A stretch of DNA of 64,000 nucleotides, from NCBI GenBank assembly GCA_038373885.1, contig JAWZYV010012263.1, forward strand, positions 744,001 to 808,000, read 5' to 3'. This document shows, one piece after another, positions 34,614 to 46,002 of this stretch; position 1 is the stretch's first letter, and each line of letters opens with the position of its first letter. The stretch is from Cheiracanthium punctorium. Lineage: Eukaryota; Arthropoda; Arachnida; Araneae; Cheiracanthiidae. The position numbers were made by a program, and so were the translations under genes. Under the pieces are notes generated by a model. That model saw only the letters and a list, made by a program, of their open reading frames with translations. It did no database searches and was not told where the DNA came from.

Positions 34614-34830
34614 GCCGACCGAGTTGTATGGTGGGTAAAGCACCGTACGCCGGTTTCTGGTTCAACTCCCGGCGGCCGGGGTTCGATCCCCGACTGGGCG
34701 TTGTTGTCATGTCCGTCCCTTCATAGGGGGCGACGTTGGCCCACCTACTAGGTGCCCCCATAATAAAGTGGCCAACACCTTCGGGCCTTTGTCAGGGGGC
34801 AAATCCCCGCCCGTTAGAAATGATTAAAAG
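34614..34830 (+). mobile_element. tRNA-derived SINE, plus strand
   Basis: The head GCCGACCGAGTTGTATGGTG, GGTAAAGCACCGTAC and GGGGTTCGATCCCCG (34678-34692) correspond to A and B boxes of an internal RNA polymerase III promoter. The body (GTCCGTCCCTTCATAG, TAGGTGCCCCCATAATAAAG, GGCCAACACCTTCGGGCC) matches the reverse complement of 13738-13955. The tail reads GTTAGAAATGATTAAAAG. It has no protein. Confidence 0.8.
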
Positions 34831-35264
34831 TTTAGTTTAGCCTATATATATAGGAATACCTAGATGGAGCATCGAATGTTTCTAATAGACATCAAAACGC
34901 AGAAATGTGGTTCCTGCCACTACCGTGGTTGCCGTCAATGTAAAATGGAAAATTAATTGCATTATTTTAGAAAATTAAATAAGTTCGGGGGGGGAAATAT
35001 TTAGATGCGAGACTTTTTTACGTACAGTTTGTCCCAAGACAATCGAAAAATCACTTATCACTTAGGTAACTACCATTCTGCGCATGCGCTGTCACTAGTA
35101 CGGCTACCGCTTGGAGGCATCAAGTTTCCTCCCGTTTTGCTTAATCTAGTGGTTGCTATATCTATGGTTTAGCCTATCAAACTATTAAAATATTAGACTG
35201 TTCAAGAAACATTTTGATGAAGGTGAAAATTTTAAAGTAGGAAGACTGCGGTGCCTGCGTTGCT

Positions 35265-35500
35265 GATGCTCAAGTGGTGTAGTGACTGAAAGAATCATTC
35301 TATCACATCTTGGGTGCGGGTTCGATTCCTCTTATAAATCCTCGTCGAATAAAGGGAAGACACAGAGACTGATTTTATTAGCACAGAGAGCTCTATTCTG
35401 CCACGTTCGTGAACGTTCGGATGTGTGGCATCAAATTGACGTTATTCGCAACCTGCTAACATATGTTGGTATTCTGCAAAGTACGGTAGAGCTTTAGGTG
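35265..35500 (+). mobile_element. tRNA-like SINE, another family
   Basis: GCTCAAGTGGTGTAGTGACTG and GGGTGCGGGTTCGATTCCTC (about 35318-35337) look like the A-box region and B box of a tRNA. The body contains GAGCTCTATTCTGCCACGTTC. The short TCTATTCTGCCAC block also occurs in the opposite-strand unit at 36135-36240. Confidence 0.6.
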
Positions 35501-35574
35501 CAGATTCTTCCTACCGAATGTTTGCATTTTAGCATGCGTTTCGAATTACGTCACAAATCCAAACGTTCACTTAA

Positions 35575-35850
35575 CCCATTTATGCCTAGCGTCCCTTTTT
35601 TGGGACGGCATTTTCGCTATTAGTCGAAAATGTTATTTATTTTTCCTAGCCTTTATTCATGAGTATTGAGCCTCAACTCTACAAAATATTTTAACATGAC
35701 CAAGTAGTATGTTGATATTTCGATTTTTATGCATAATGATTTTAAAAGAAATCATCCCTTGTTCAAGAAGTTGACATCAGAAATTCATCTATTATTTCTG
35801 TTATCAGTAAAAATCGAAGAAAGTCGCAAAAATATCCAGGCACAAATGGG
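35575..35850 (-). mobile_element. 276-bp TTAA MITE, copy 3
   Basis: TTAA at 35571-35574 and 35851-35854. It is in opposite orientation to copies 1 and 2 (CCCATTTATGCCTAG end first, with TCCCTTTTTTGGGACGGC next to it). It abuts copy 4. Confidence 0.88.
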
Positions 35851-35854
35851 TTAA

Positions 35855-36130
35855 CCCATTTATGCCTAGCGTCCCTTTTTTGAGACGGCATTTTCGCTAT
35901 CATTCGAAAACGTTATTTATTTTTCCTAGCCTTTATTCGTGAGTATTGAACCTCAATCCCACAAAATATTTTAATATGACCAAGTAGGATGTTGACATTT
36001 CAATTTTTATACATAATGATTTTAAATGAAATCATCCCTTGTTCAAAAAGTTGACATCAGAAATTTATCAATTACTGCTGGTGTTAGCAAAAATCGAAGA
36101 AAGTCGCAAAAATATCCAGGTACGAATGGG
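35855..36130 (-). mobile_element. 276-bp TTAA MITE, copy 4
   Basis: TTAA at 35851-35854, shared with copy 3, and at 36131-36134. Same orientation and length as copy 3 but with many differences, so it is a separate insertion and not a recent duplication. Confidence 0.88.
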
Positions 36131-36134
36131 TTAA

Positions 36135-36240
36135 GAGAAAGTGGCAGAATAGACCCCAGACAAAGGAAATTTAAACAGCCAGGGGATTGAGTTGGAATCG
36201 AACCCATGACCGTACACTTGGGCTATTACAGGGTTTGTAC
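36135..36240 (-). mobile_element. tRNA-like SINE fragment, minus strand
   Basis: On the minus strand GTGTACGGTCATGGGTTCG and ATTCCAACTC give a B-box-like segment, and GTCTATTCTGCCACTTTCTC follows as body. It resembles the SINE at 35265-35500. Confidence 0.5.
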
Positions 36241-36250
36241 GGATTTAACT

Positions 36251-36384
36251 GCCGTATTCACCAAACATTTGACACGCGGATTAATCCTGAAACTCGTGTT
36301 ATAGTCATCGGTAGGATATCTTACCGATGAATTTAACACTCGAGTTTGGTTTAATCCGCGTGTCAAGTGTTTGGTGAATACGGC
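36251..36384. mobile_element. Palindromic MITE, 134 bp
   Basis: GCCGTATTCACCAAACATTT is mirrored at the right end (AAGTGTTTGGTGAATACGGC). Pairing continues inward through GACACGCGGATTAA and ACTCG to a central hairpin CATCGGTAGGATATCTTACCGATG. Almost the whole element folds on itself. The superfamily is not determined. Confidence 0.75.
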
Positions 36385-36602
36385 CGTTCGATTTTCTAAA
36401 ATTCCAAAGTTTCGAAATATCGTCTTAAATCGTCTCGAGGCCAGATATTTTAAAAATGGCCCGGCTTCTTATAAAATACGGAAAAAATTCACTTAAGTTT
36501 CTCAAATAGTAGGATGTTTTAGGACAATGTTTCAAAAGTTCGGAATTTTAGAAAATTATGAACTCGAACAAACCTTGTCTAGTCTTTGGAATAAATATGC
36601 CC

Positions 36603-36745
36603 TTAAGTTGGGATACAGAACTCTATTGACCGCCATTATAAACAAGTTCTATTGACGATTCCAGTTTTTAAACCAATAATAAAACTGGAATATGTCAATA
36701 AACCGGTTTATAATGACGGTCAATAGACTCTGCAACCCAGCCTTA
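36603..36745. mobile_element. Foldback MITE, 143 bp
   Basis: AGTCTATTGACCGTCATTATAAAC (read from the right end) pairs with CTCTATTGACCGCCATTATAAAC at the left, and the inner part CCAGTTTT / AAAACTGG also pairs. The outer ends AAGTTGGGATACAGA and TCTGCAACCCAGCCTT match with differences. Related CCATTATAAACAAATG sequence occurs at about 37072. Confidence 0.7.
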
Positions 36746-37388
36746 GGTACAAGGAACAACAGAGATGAAAGGCCTAATCACATAGCAGCCATATATCTCG
36801 ATAAACTCTCACAATCAAACAAACTCTGAGGAACTGTAAACAAACTATCGAAAACGGAATCAACTGGCTCCTGTCTCAGATCATAGAGCTCTTTCACCAA
36901 CGTCATTACCACTACGTCACACCTTAGCAACCAACTTTCTTCGGTCAAACATTCGTTCATTTGAGAATGGTCATTGACCGAAAACGTGACTTTGTATCCC
37001 TAAATATCCGAGTTGACCTAAAAAAATTTCAGTGACGTCACGTGAAAGTACTCTATATAGTTTTTCAACTGCCATTATAAACAAATGCATTCAATTGATT
37101 TTAGGAACGACGGTCAAACAGTTTCGTTCTAAAAACTACAGTTTAAGAACTCCTAAAACAAAAACTAGCTGCGCCAGTGACACTTGATGAGCGTTTACGA
37201 GCGGATCCGTTGTATTCTGTATGGAGCTCGTGAGCTGTGATGTCAGAACAAAACAGCTAAACAGGTGAGTGTAACGAGTGCATTTTTTTCGAACGCACAT
37301 CGATTCTCAATGCTAGTAAACTCTCAGACGGCACTGATCGATTCTTTAGAGTAGGATCGGAGTCATGTAAATAATTATCTTCTTTTAA

Positions 37389-37664
37389 CCCATTTGTCCC
37401 GAGAGATTTTTGCGACTTTCTTCGATTTTTGCTAATACCAGCAATAATAGATAAATTTCTGATGTCAACTTCTTGAACAAGGGATGATTTCTTTTAAAAT
37501 CATTATGTATAAAAATTGAAATGTCAAAATCCTACTTGGTCATGTTAAAATATTTTATGGAGATGAGGTTCATTCCTTGTGAATAAAGACTAGGAAAAAT
37601 AAGTAATGCTTTTGGCTGATAGCGAAAATGCCGTCCCAAAAATGGTACATCAGGCATAAATGAG
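37389..37664 (+). mobile_element. 276-bp TTAA MITE, copy 5
   Basis: TTAA at 37385-37388 on the left. The right border reads TTAC at 37665-37668, a one-base decay of TTAA. Orientation is as in copies 1 and 2. The marker near the right end has mutated (CCCAAAAATGGTACATCAGG). Confidence 0.85.
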
Positions 37665-37668
37665 TTAC

Positions 37669-38475
37669 AGCCTTTTCTCGCGTTGGTAAACAAACACCAA
37701 CTGCTGCCGCTAGTTTTCGTACAAGAACTGGAACAGGTTTGATTATTGGAACATTATTATTAAAAACTGAAAGTTTACGAAGGTTCAAAAACAAATCTTG
37801 TAGCAGGAGTGCCACTGATTTGAAAACGCGAGGCTTGTTTTGTGACATACAACTTGAGCAACATGTTACTTTAGTGGTTACTGAACATCGGTAAATTTTG
37901 TTTGATATTGTGTTTCAAACTTTCGAATTATCTAGACTTGTTAAGAGTAAAGATTTTTTGCACCTTCTATCGTTATTTTGTGATTTTCATTTGAGTTTCT
38001 TTGACAGTTTTAAATGTTTTGGAATGAGTTACTTATCGGTAGAATGGATTGAAATCAAGTTAGAGAAAATATTTGTGCAACGATGTCTTTGAACTTTCAA
38101 ATAATGTAAGTATCGATTTATAAGGGTTATTAAGCACAGGTTAGCAGGAGGATTAAAATTAGAGCTACAGACCCGGTTACCCTTCCCTAAATCCAACCCT
38201 GTGTATCATTGTTCTTTCTTCTGTATACCTCCACAAGCCATAGGTTTATGTACACTGGGGTACTGTCCCACTTTACCCCTACGAAATCTTTTTAAATACA
38301 AACTCAAAAGTTGTAAAAAAAAATATCAGTAGAATAAAGATCACCACATGCATTCAATTAAGAAAGTTCAAGCTTAAATTAAAGAAAATATATTGATTAT
38401 TGGATAATAATTTACTACTCGAATCCAAAAAAGTGAAACTTGTCTGATTTTTGCCTAAAAATTGCCTGCAGCTTC
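37669..38475. other. Non-coding stretch
   Basis: No gene seen. The minus-strand 92-codon frame at 37570-37848 begins inside MITE copy 5 and is not supported. Confidence 0.5.
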
Positions 38476-38714
38476 CCTACAAACAGGTGCGGATCCAAGG
38501 GGAGGGCGGTGGGGGCGATCGCCCCCTCCTGGGAGAAGTCCAAAAATCTTTTATAATCTGTTAAAATATATTATGAAAGTATAATGAAGATTATGTAGCC
38601 TTTTTTTAAGGGGTGTATTGCGGGTACTACTTCCTGTCCTTTTTAATCATCGCTCATATATAGATTTTATCAATAAAATAATTACATTAATTGGTATAAT
38701 TGATTATATTAATT

Positions 38715-40050
38715 AACTAGCTAAAGTACCTGTCCTTGACGGGTTAGTAAATGCAAATTTCCAAAAAGCAAGAACTTTCGTCAGCATTGTAGGAGTACAC
38801 AGAATGGATGTAGTATGTTGCCAAATTAAAGAAAGCGAAGTTATAATTTTTATGTATTGTTAAAATATTACAGGTGATAATAACTAAGTAATATCATTTC
38901 ATTCGCTTTAGTCGTAATTATGGGATGCGCGAACGAATATTTACGCATATTGAAATAATTTTCGCAAAATCTCAAAATCTAATCAATATTTTTTGAAAAA
39001 TTGGAAGCCTAGAATTTAAGTTGAGTGACAACCTATCATGTCAACCAATTTCGTTTCCTTCCCTGCAGTCTTTATTTCGTGATGCTGGAACAAAATTTCA
39101 GCATTTTAAAATGATTTTAGCAAAATCTCAAAATGTAATCAAAATATTTTAAAAATTCAACGCCTATAAATTAAGATGAGCAACTACCTATCATATCACT
39201 CAATTTCGTATCATTCGTATTAGTCGTTATTACGTGATGTTTGAAGAAATATAAACGTATTTTGAGAGAATTTTCACAAAATCTCAAAATCTAATTAAAA
39301 TGTTTTAAAAATTGGACTCCTATAGTTTATGTTGAGCAACCATCTATCGCGTGACCAAATTTCATATCATTCGCTTTAGTCGTTATTACGTAATGCGTGA
39401 ACAAAGATTCACTCAGTTTTAAACGATTTTTGCAAAATCTCGAAATCTGATCGATTATTTTTAATTAGATGCTTGTAGTTTAAGGTGAGTGACCACCTAT
39501 CATTTCACCAAATATCATTTTTTTCACCTTTGCTGTTATTACGTGATGCGCGAACACAAATTTACGCAGTTTGAAATGATTTTCGCAAAATCCCAAAATC
39601 TAATCAAGATTGTTTAAAAATTCGTCACCTATGTTTTATGTTGAGTGACCACCTATCATGACACCCAATTTCATATCATTCGCTTCAGTCGTTTTCACGT
39701 GATGCTTGAACACAAATTTACGCAGTTTGAAAAATTTTCGCAAAATCTGAAAATCTAATCAAGTTTTTTTAAAAATTCAACGCCTATGTTTTAAGTTGAG
39801 TGACCACCTATCATGATACCCGAATTCATTTCAATAACTTCAGTAGTTTTTACGTGATGCTTAAACAAAAAAAAAAGGGTTACGGACAGAAGGACAGAAC
39901 GACAGAAAGACAGAACGACAGAATGACAGACAGACAAACTTTTTTTCTAGAGTCGCATCGGATTCCTGGTTGCTTGAAACATATAGAAATCGCAAAATTT
40001 TTGAATTCCAAGAAATGTACAGAAAAAATTCTAATTTTATTTATATAGAT
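38715..40050 (+). mobile_element. Helentron/DINE-like non-autonomous element
   Basis: The element has a 5' AACTAGCTAAAGTACCTGTC block, about seven tandem units, a GACAGAAAGACAGAACGACAG microsatellite (39886-39935) and an AT-rich 3' end TTTTATTTATATAGAT. The order of conserved 5' block, roughly 150-bp tandem repeats, GACAG-type microsatellite and short 3' block is that of DINE/mini-me elements, which are attributed to Helentron transposition. It has no coding capacity. The exact borders are estimated. Confidence 0.65.
38898..39865 (+). repeat. About seven tandem units of roughly 155 bp
   Basis: TCATTCGCTTTAGTCGTTATTACGTGATGC recurs in variant forms near 38900, 39052, 39208, 39361, 39517, 39671 and 39825, with CGCAAAATCTCAAAATCTAATC and GAGTGACCACCTATCATG in each unit. 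The last unit runs into the microsatellite. Confidence 0.85.
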
Positions 40051-40138
40051 AAAATGATTTTGCGCATTCTACCCCACTATTTCAGGTACAAAATCGCCCC
40101 CTCCTTGAGTAATTTCTGGATCCGCCCGTGCCTACAAA

Positions 40139-43100
40139 ATGAATTGTGACAGTAACTAGTGTTAACTAAATTATGGAATTTTCCTAATTTTTGAGCTTTT
40201 GAATCGGAAAAATACATATCGTCCCACTGTGCCCCCCTCTCCCTTAACTGAAATGTCGGAAAGTTTGGCAACGATACATCCGACGATTTGGCGCAAAATA
40301 GACAGTTGTGTTCGAAAGTGTTTCAAAATCTATGCGTTTTATCTCTATTGTTTTATATTGTGCGCATAGCATCTTATTTTACTGTAAACTGGCATTTAAT
40401 AAGAATTATTGTGAGCAGTAAACGCCCAATATTTAATGCATCCATTTACATGCTCTGCTCAACCTCCCAGAAATATAAAAAAATGTCACTTAACATGTCC
40501 ATCCACTCGCAAGTTAACCTCCCCGGAGTTCGCTCATGAAATGTAACGAATTTAATTCAGTCACAAGTACAGTTACAGAAACCTAATGTATGAAAATTGG
40601 TTACTTCCCTAAAGAAATTGAGAAAATAAAGTTTAAAATGTAGTTAAACTCGTACCAGTTGTAACCCTTTGAATTGTATGTGCTGACAAAGCTAGTTAGT
40701 CGAAAAAGTTGAAAAGCTCACCAGCAGTACGTGTAATCCAAATATTTGTATAAAGTGTTTGGTTTAATGTGTTGGATTTTACCATATCGGATTTTGAAGT
40801 AGATGTCGGGTCTTTTTTCGCTATTGGTTGAACTGAAGTTCTGTATTCTTCATGTTTTGTTTCTGAAAGTCACAGCAGAAAGCAATTTCCTTTCATTTGT
40901 ATAATCACATAGGAAGGTACAAATTCAGTTTATGCATAAGAGGGAGAGGCATTTATTTTCGTTTTGAAAAATTCTATTCTAAATTTATCCACGTGAGGAT
41001 ACGAAGAAGCAAACTACCAAATTTTTTAAGGTTTTTATTTTTTGCGAGTAATTTTCTTCGGAAAATAGGACATTGACTCCATACACAAAAGAAGCGATAA
41101 GTTTCAAAAATCAAATTGTTGAAGTTTTACAAAATTATGGGAAAGTAATTGCGACAGATCAGCTAGAAAATGAAGAATGCTTATTACAAGCATCTTTTTA
41201 CAGATTATTTATGAAAGAAATTAGGAAGAGCCAAATGGTGAAGAAGTTTCCCTTTTGTCAACCCAAACTCATATTTTATTTATTATTTCTAGCGTTCATC
41301 TGAGGAAATAGCTCCGAATTTTCACACATTAGGTATTTTATCGTGTATACTTATGACTAACTTAAATTCGTTACATTTCGTGAGCGATATCCGGGGAGGT
41401 TTTCTTCTCGGCTTTTCATATATTGTATGAGTTAGTACATGCGTTATTGAATGTCCCATTGTTTTAACTTGGTCAAAGACGCAGCGCATCCATCCTTACT
41501 ACTTTGCTTAGGACATTTATCGGTGTTATTCGAAAAAAATCATGTGATTTTGGTACATAATTACAAATAAACTAATGATGCCAGGCACTTCAAAATTTTG
41601 AAACTGTCTCTTTACAAGCTGTATTACATACTGCGAAGACAGGTCAATCTGTATCAGTTTCAAAACTTTTAGAAAAAATTCTTAAAAATCGGAAATTTTC
41701 GCAAAGCGTGTCACTCTTCGAAAAATCTTGCAGCTCAGATCCATGTTTAAGAATTTTTTCTTAAAATTTCACAAAAGCCACATCTTTTTCGCTTATCGCA
41801 GTGTGTAAAACAACCCATATGAAGAACCCTCTGGAATTTTTTGGAGACCCTGGTGCTATTAGTTTATTTCAATTTGTGTACCACGACTAAAAACAGAGTT
41901 CTTTTTTTTTTCGACATACACCCTTAATCTATATATACAGGGGAGTAAAGATCGTTTCGGAAGAGAGATAATTGCTGACAGTTCTGCAAACGTGTTGGAA
42001 AGTGTCTTACGAACATTGCGTTCAGTATAATTTAGTTTTTGGGAGGAGGTGGCAAGGGAATGTGGAAGTGCGTTGTGTATCTTACTCTATACGACTATCA
42101 AACTCTTATCAGCTTTAATAACCCTTTTCGGTCGTTTATATATGGACATGGGTGTCGTGCTGGTCGGGATTAATTTCACAATTAATTTCAGCAATTTGTA
42201 ATGTATTTCAAAAAGGGCTGGAAAATCAAGGCAGGTCAGGATCCACAATTTAGTAAGAAGACGAACTTGAAAGACCTGTAATTGTTTTTTCTTCAGGGCC
42301 GCTAAGTATTTTCCGCCCATAGCCACAAAAACCCTAAGTACGTTCCTGGGTATTGCACACAAGGATACAAAATTCAGAATCGGAGTGCGGGGTCAAAAAC
42401 GTTGTTTTCATACACCCGTTAGTTAATAATAACTTCACTGGAGTTGTTGAGGTTAACTCACTTCATAAAGTTTTATAACAAATGGTTTATTTTCCGACAA
42501 TGATTGCATTCAAAATGAAATAGTGTTTAAAGTGATCCATTTCAGTTCGGTATTTTTTACGAAAAAATAATTAAATTTTGGCGAAGCATGATGGGAAGTT
42601 TTACTTACGTTTTAGCAGCTTTTGTGAAGCGATTAATAACGGGCGTATGAAAACAGCGTTTTTATTACGTGATCTACATCCCCTTGAAGTTTGTCGCTCT
42701 ATAGAACATAGACATCCTATATATGCTTGGAGGGGAGAGTTTCTCCAAGTATGTAAGTTCGGAAAAATCTACATTTCTGGAAATAAACTTCTTTCTTGTG
42801 TTAAGAAAGAATTCCTACAAGTTCCAATGCGCATTAAAACTAGCAGAGAAATGTATTCCAAGTCTTCCACTTCCACAACAGTTAGTTTCAACTACATTGG
42901 CTGTGCTTTATTTTGATTTTTTTTTACTTTTTTGATAATGCTTTAGGCAGCGCAGATTCTTTTGTTTAATTGATAAAGAAGTGTTTAGCTCACCCCGAAA
43001 AGTCTCGACAATAAAAGCACATTTTTCCTTCTCAACATCAGTTATCACACATTAGGTTATCAAAATTTATTATCAAAATCTGTTAAATTACGTGATAAAT

Positions 43101-44273
43101 CAAGTTGTCAAAGTTGAGAAATGCGTCGCTGAGATTCCAGAATCATTAGGACAAAAGAGCCAATGAGAAATTCATTTTTATTTTAAATAAAAATTCATGC
43201 TTTTCTGAAGTGAAACAAATAATCTGCTTCTGTTCCATTAGTAGTGAGAGGTCTAAGCTAAGAGCTGAAATTGAAACATCCAAAGTAAAATAGTATAAGT
43301 GCTATTCAGCTATATCTGTACATCTTGAAAGAACATTTTCAGTACATAAAATAATTTTGATGATTGAAGACAAAGTCTTAAAATTGAAAATTTAACCGCT
43401 GTCTCGCTGGTGCGACGGATTTTTTTTTCTCTACAAATGCTTTCGCAAATAAGAGTAGACCCTCTCGTTTCATTTTAGCATTTCGACAAGTCTTATCACT
43501 ATATGCTAAAAAATTCGACCATGTTTGATCACTGTTGTAGGTTTATTCCGGCATTTTTGGTGCTTTTAGAACGATTTCTGTCTGTCATGTTGGTTCCATG
43601 TAGCACACCTGCTAACTCTACTGGATTGTACCGGAAACTCGCGGATTTTGGTCCTTTCGCTTGATCTCCCGATTTCCATAAAAAAAATTGCCAACTTTTT
43701 CTAAATTTTGAAAAGAATCCCTAAATTTGTGATTTGGGGAAATTTTCCGTCTATCAAGAATGCAGCAGGGAGTTAGTAGTCACAAGCAGTGGTGTTTGTG
43801 GTCGAGAAATTTCCAGAATTTTTAAGCTTGTAATTTTTAAAATTCTGGATCATTTCGAGCAAAGGAGAAAATTGTGCTAAATGTATGCTCAGCATCCCAG
43901 TTTTAATATTTTCTCATCGTTCTTTTGAACAATTTGTCTTGAGCATTCCTTTATTTAAATCTCCATTGTCGATGGATTAATTATTCAACTTAATTTTTTA
44001 CAGATTTATGATAGCTAAATACACTTGAAATGTTTTGCAAGTTGGAATTAGGTTCTAAGGTCAATTTTAACTAAAGGATCTGCATTAGAAATGTTTGTAA
44101 AATATTTATTGGCAACAGCTAATTCAGATTATTACATCCCATTTCTTATATTTAAAAAGGCAGAATTTGTCATATTTTAAAATTATTTATTAGAACTATA
44201 AGTACACAGGCATTTTTTTTTATATTAAGGCAAAAATCTGTCCAGAGTAACCCTTTAATGATTTTTTATTAAT
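40139..44273. other. Non-coding stretch
   Basis: No gene is supportable over about 4.1 kb. CCCAGGAACGTACTTAGGG at about 42333-42351 (minus) recalls the end of the hAT MITE at 7681 and may be a remnant. The frames at 42087-42362 and 42578-42916 have no recognisable domains. Confidence 0.45.
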
Positions 44274-44661
44274 GTCTCTAGCAGTGTTGGGCGTTAATCA
44301 ATTAATTTTTTAATCGACACGTTAGTTGATTAAAAAAGTGATTGCGATTAAATCAATTACAATTAAATTAACTGCATTTAAACTTTTAGTTGCGGGTTGC
44401 AATTGAATTATTTGGATTAATGTATGTTAATCATCATTCGCAATTAAAATAAGTGCAATTAACTTTTTAAATTATTCTATGAAACAATTAAAACTAACAA
44501 TTAACTTACTAATATATAGTTTGTATAAGCTACAGCAAATTTTCAAAATTAAAGAAAAAAATGCTTGCTTTCATATAGGTCATTGAACATAAAAAATGCT
44601 ATCAAAGTGAACGAATTGATTACATACACGAGTATTTCACGTGTATTGCGCCAGTAGCAGA

Positions 44662-45521
44662 AAGCCCAAACATTATGCCAAGTGAGACTAACGCATACTA
44701 CGGAATAGTTCTGTCCTGCCTTCTGGCGCTAATTTATAAATACTGTAAATTGAAAAGAAAACTTTTCTTTTCGCCGTTGATCAAGACATACAGAGAGGGT
44801 GTCGAAAAAAACTGTTTGAAAAACTGTTTAATGTCAGCACTCCTGAAGTGGAAAATGTGATTATTACCGCATTATCATACCCCAGATTTAAAAATAAATA
44901 GTCAGCTTGTTTAGAGCCTGCGGATCGTGCAAAAATTCTAAAAGTTTTCAAAAGCAGTATTTCCAAACAAATGAATCAGGGGCGTAGCCAAGGGGGGGTT
45001 AGGGGGGTCATAACCCCCCCATGAGGAATTTTTTGCCATACAAAATGTATATTCTTCACTCCCTTATCACACACATGTATGCATATATGTGAGTTGCAGT
45101 AGTCGTAACCCCCCCCCCATGAAAAATTTCTGGCTACGCCTCTGAAATGAATGAATATGTAGTAACAACAGTGGCAATAAAAATAGTACCCAAGAACGCA
45201 TTTTTTAAATTTTGACGCTGACTCAAACTCATTTTCAGCGACAGAAACAAGCCGAAGCTCCTCCGATGCACCAACAACTAAAGCAGAACTTTTAATGTCG
45301 CATTTACTTGCAGAAGAAAGTCACGATTTGTAACTCCTCATTAGATATCCTGAGATAAAAAATGTTTTTATAAAATACAACACACCTTTACCATCATCAG
45401 CTGCAGTTGAACGCCCTTTTCCTTTTGCGACAATGACAAATCTGCCGAATAGCCACAAATTGTCCGGCAGTATGTTCGGAAAGAGAGTCTTATTAAAATG
45501 CAATCTATATAAGAAATTAAA
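44662..45521 (+). pseudogene. hAT transposase relic with C-terminal dimerisation domain
   Basis: This is the remains of a hAT-family transposase (nuclear DDE enzyme). Recognisable pieces are SPNIMPSETNAYYGIVLSCL (from about 44663), an ALSYPRFKNK block near 44868, and the C-terminal dimerisation domain at 45334-45503, where YPEIKNVFIKYNTPLPSSAA is followed by VERPFPFATMTNLP and KLSGSMFGKRVLL. This is the conserved hAT C-terminus (LP.SSA.VER.FS....L....R..L). The N-terminal BED zinc finger and first catalytic residues are not seen. Frameshifts, a stop at 45331 (TAA), a stop just after FKNK and the MITE insertion at 44977 make it inactive. Confidence 0.85.
44977..45144. mobile_element. hAT-type MITE (CAGGGGCGTAGCC family), 168 bp, nested
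   Basis: Ends CAGGGGCGTAGCCA and TGGCTACGCCTCTG, with an 8-bp target duplication AAATGAAT at 44969-44976 and 45145-45152. The inside has mirrored G and C runs. It split the hAT transposase relic, so it arrived later. A fragment of the same family lies at 6560-6622. Confidence 0.92.
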
Positions 45522-46002
45522 CCTGTCTAATCATGTTTAAATTAAGTTATTGATGATTATTAATATTAGTCTTACTTTTTGTTAATATGCGTTTCAACCC
45601 AAACTATATTATTAAGCCTGTCTCTGTTACCTTTCACGCCTATCCTCTGAACCGACTTTGATGAATGTTAGTGCAGTGATTTATGGGACCTCGAGAATGG
45701 ACATATCCTACTTTTTGTCGCTAAAAATGAAGAGATCCACACCAGTCATATTTTAATTGTTAGTTTTTATTTAAATTCATAAAACAATTGAAAATTAATT
45801 AATTGTTAACTGTAGCAAATGACGATTGACAAATTAATTGTTAATTGCTGCTACTACAATTAACAATTGAAAAACTGTTAATTGCCATTTTTGACAATTC
45901 CAGTTGATCAATTTTTAATTGTTACAGCCACAATTAACAATTAATCAATTGTTAATCTTTAATTGCCCTTACAGTTAAAATTTGCCCAACACTGGTCTCT
46001 AG

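Larger units (their letters stand above)
38484..40130. mobile_element. hAT-type MITE split by a Helentron/DINE-like insertion
   Basis: Ends CAGGTGCGGATCC and GGATCCGCCCGTG, with an 8-bp target duplication CCTACAAA at 38476-38483 and 40131-40138. Next to the ends lie inverted GATCGCCCCCTCC blocks (GGCGATCGCCCCCTCCTG left, AAATCGCCCCCTCCTTGAG right). About 1.33 kb of foreign repeat (38715-40050) sits inside, and the MITE itself is about 310 bp. Confidence 0.85.
44282..45994 (+). mobile_element. hAT transposon, full length but defective, 1713 bp
   Basis: An 8-bp target duplication GTCTCTAG stands at 44274-44281 and 45995-46002, bordering inverted ends CAGTGTTGGGC and GCCCAACACTG. Subterminal regions are packed with AATTAA/CAATTAAC repeats on both sides, likely transposase-binding sites. 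The interior holds a broken hAT transposase and, at 44977-45144, a second hAT element. Confidence 0.92.

Noticed and set aside
34614..34692. Functional tRNA gene
   Set aside because: The B box is good, but the acceptor and anticodon arms do not fold into a cloverleaf and a SINE body follows. The same sequence recurs at 13738-13955.
38898..39865. CRISPR array
   Set aside because: The whole unit of about 155 bp repeats with gradual divergence. There are no short identical repeats with unique spacers, and the DNA is eukaryotic.
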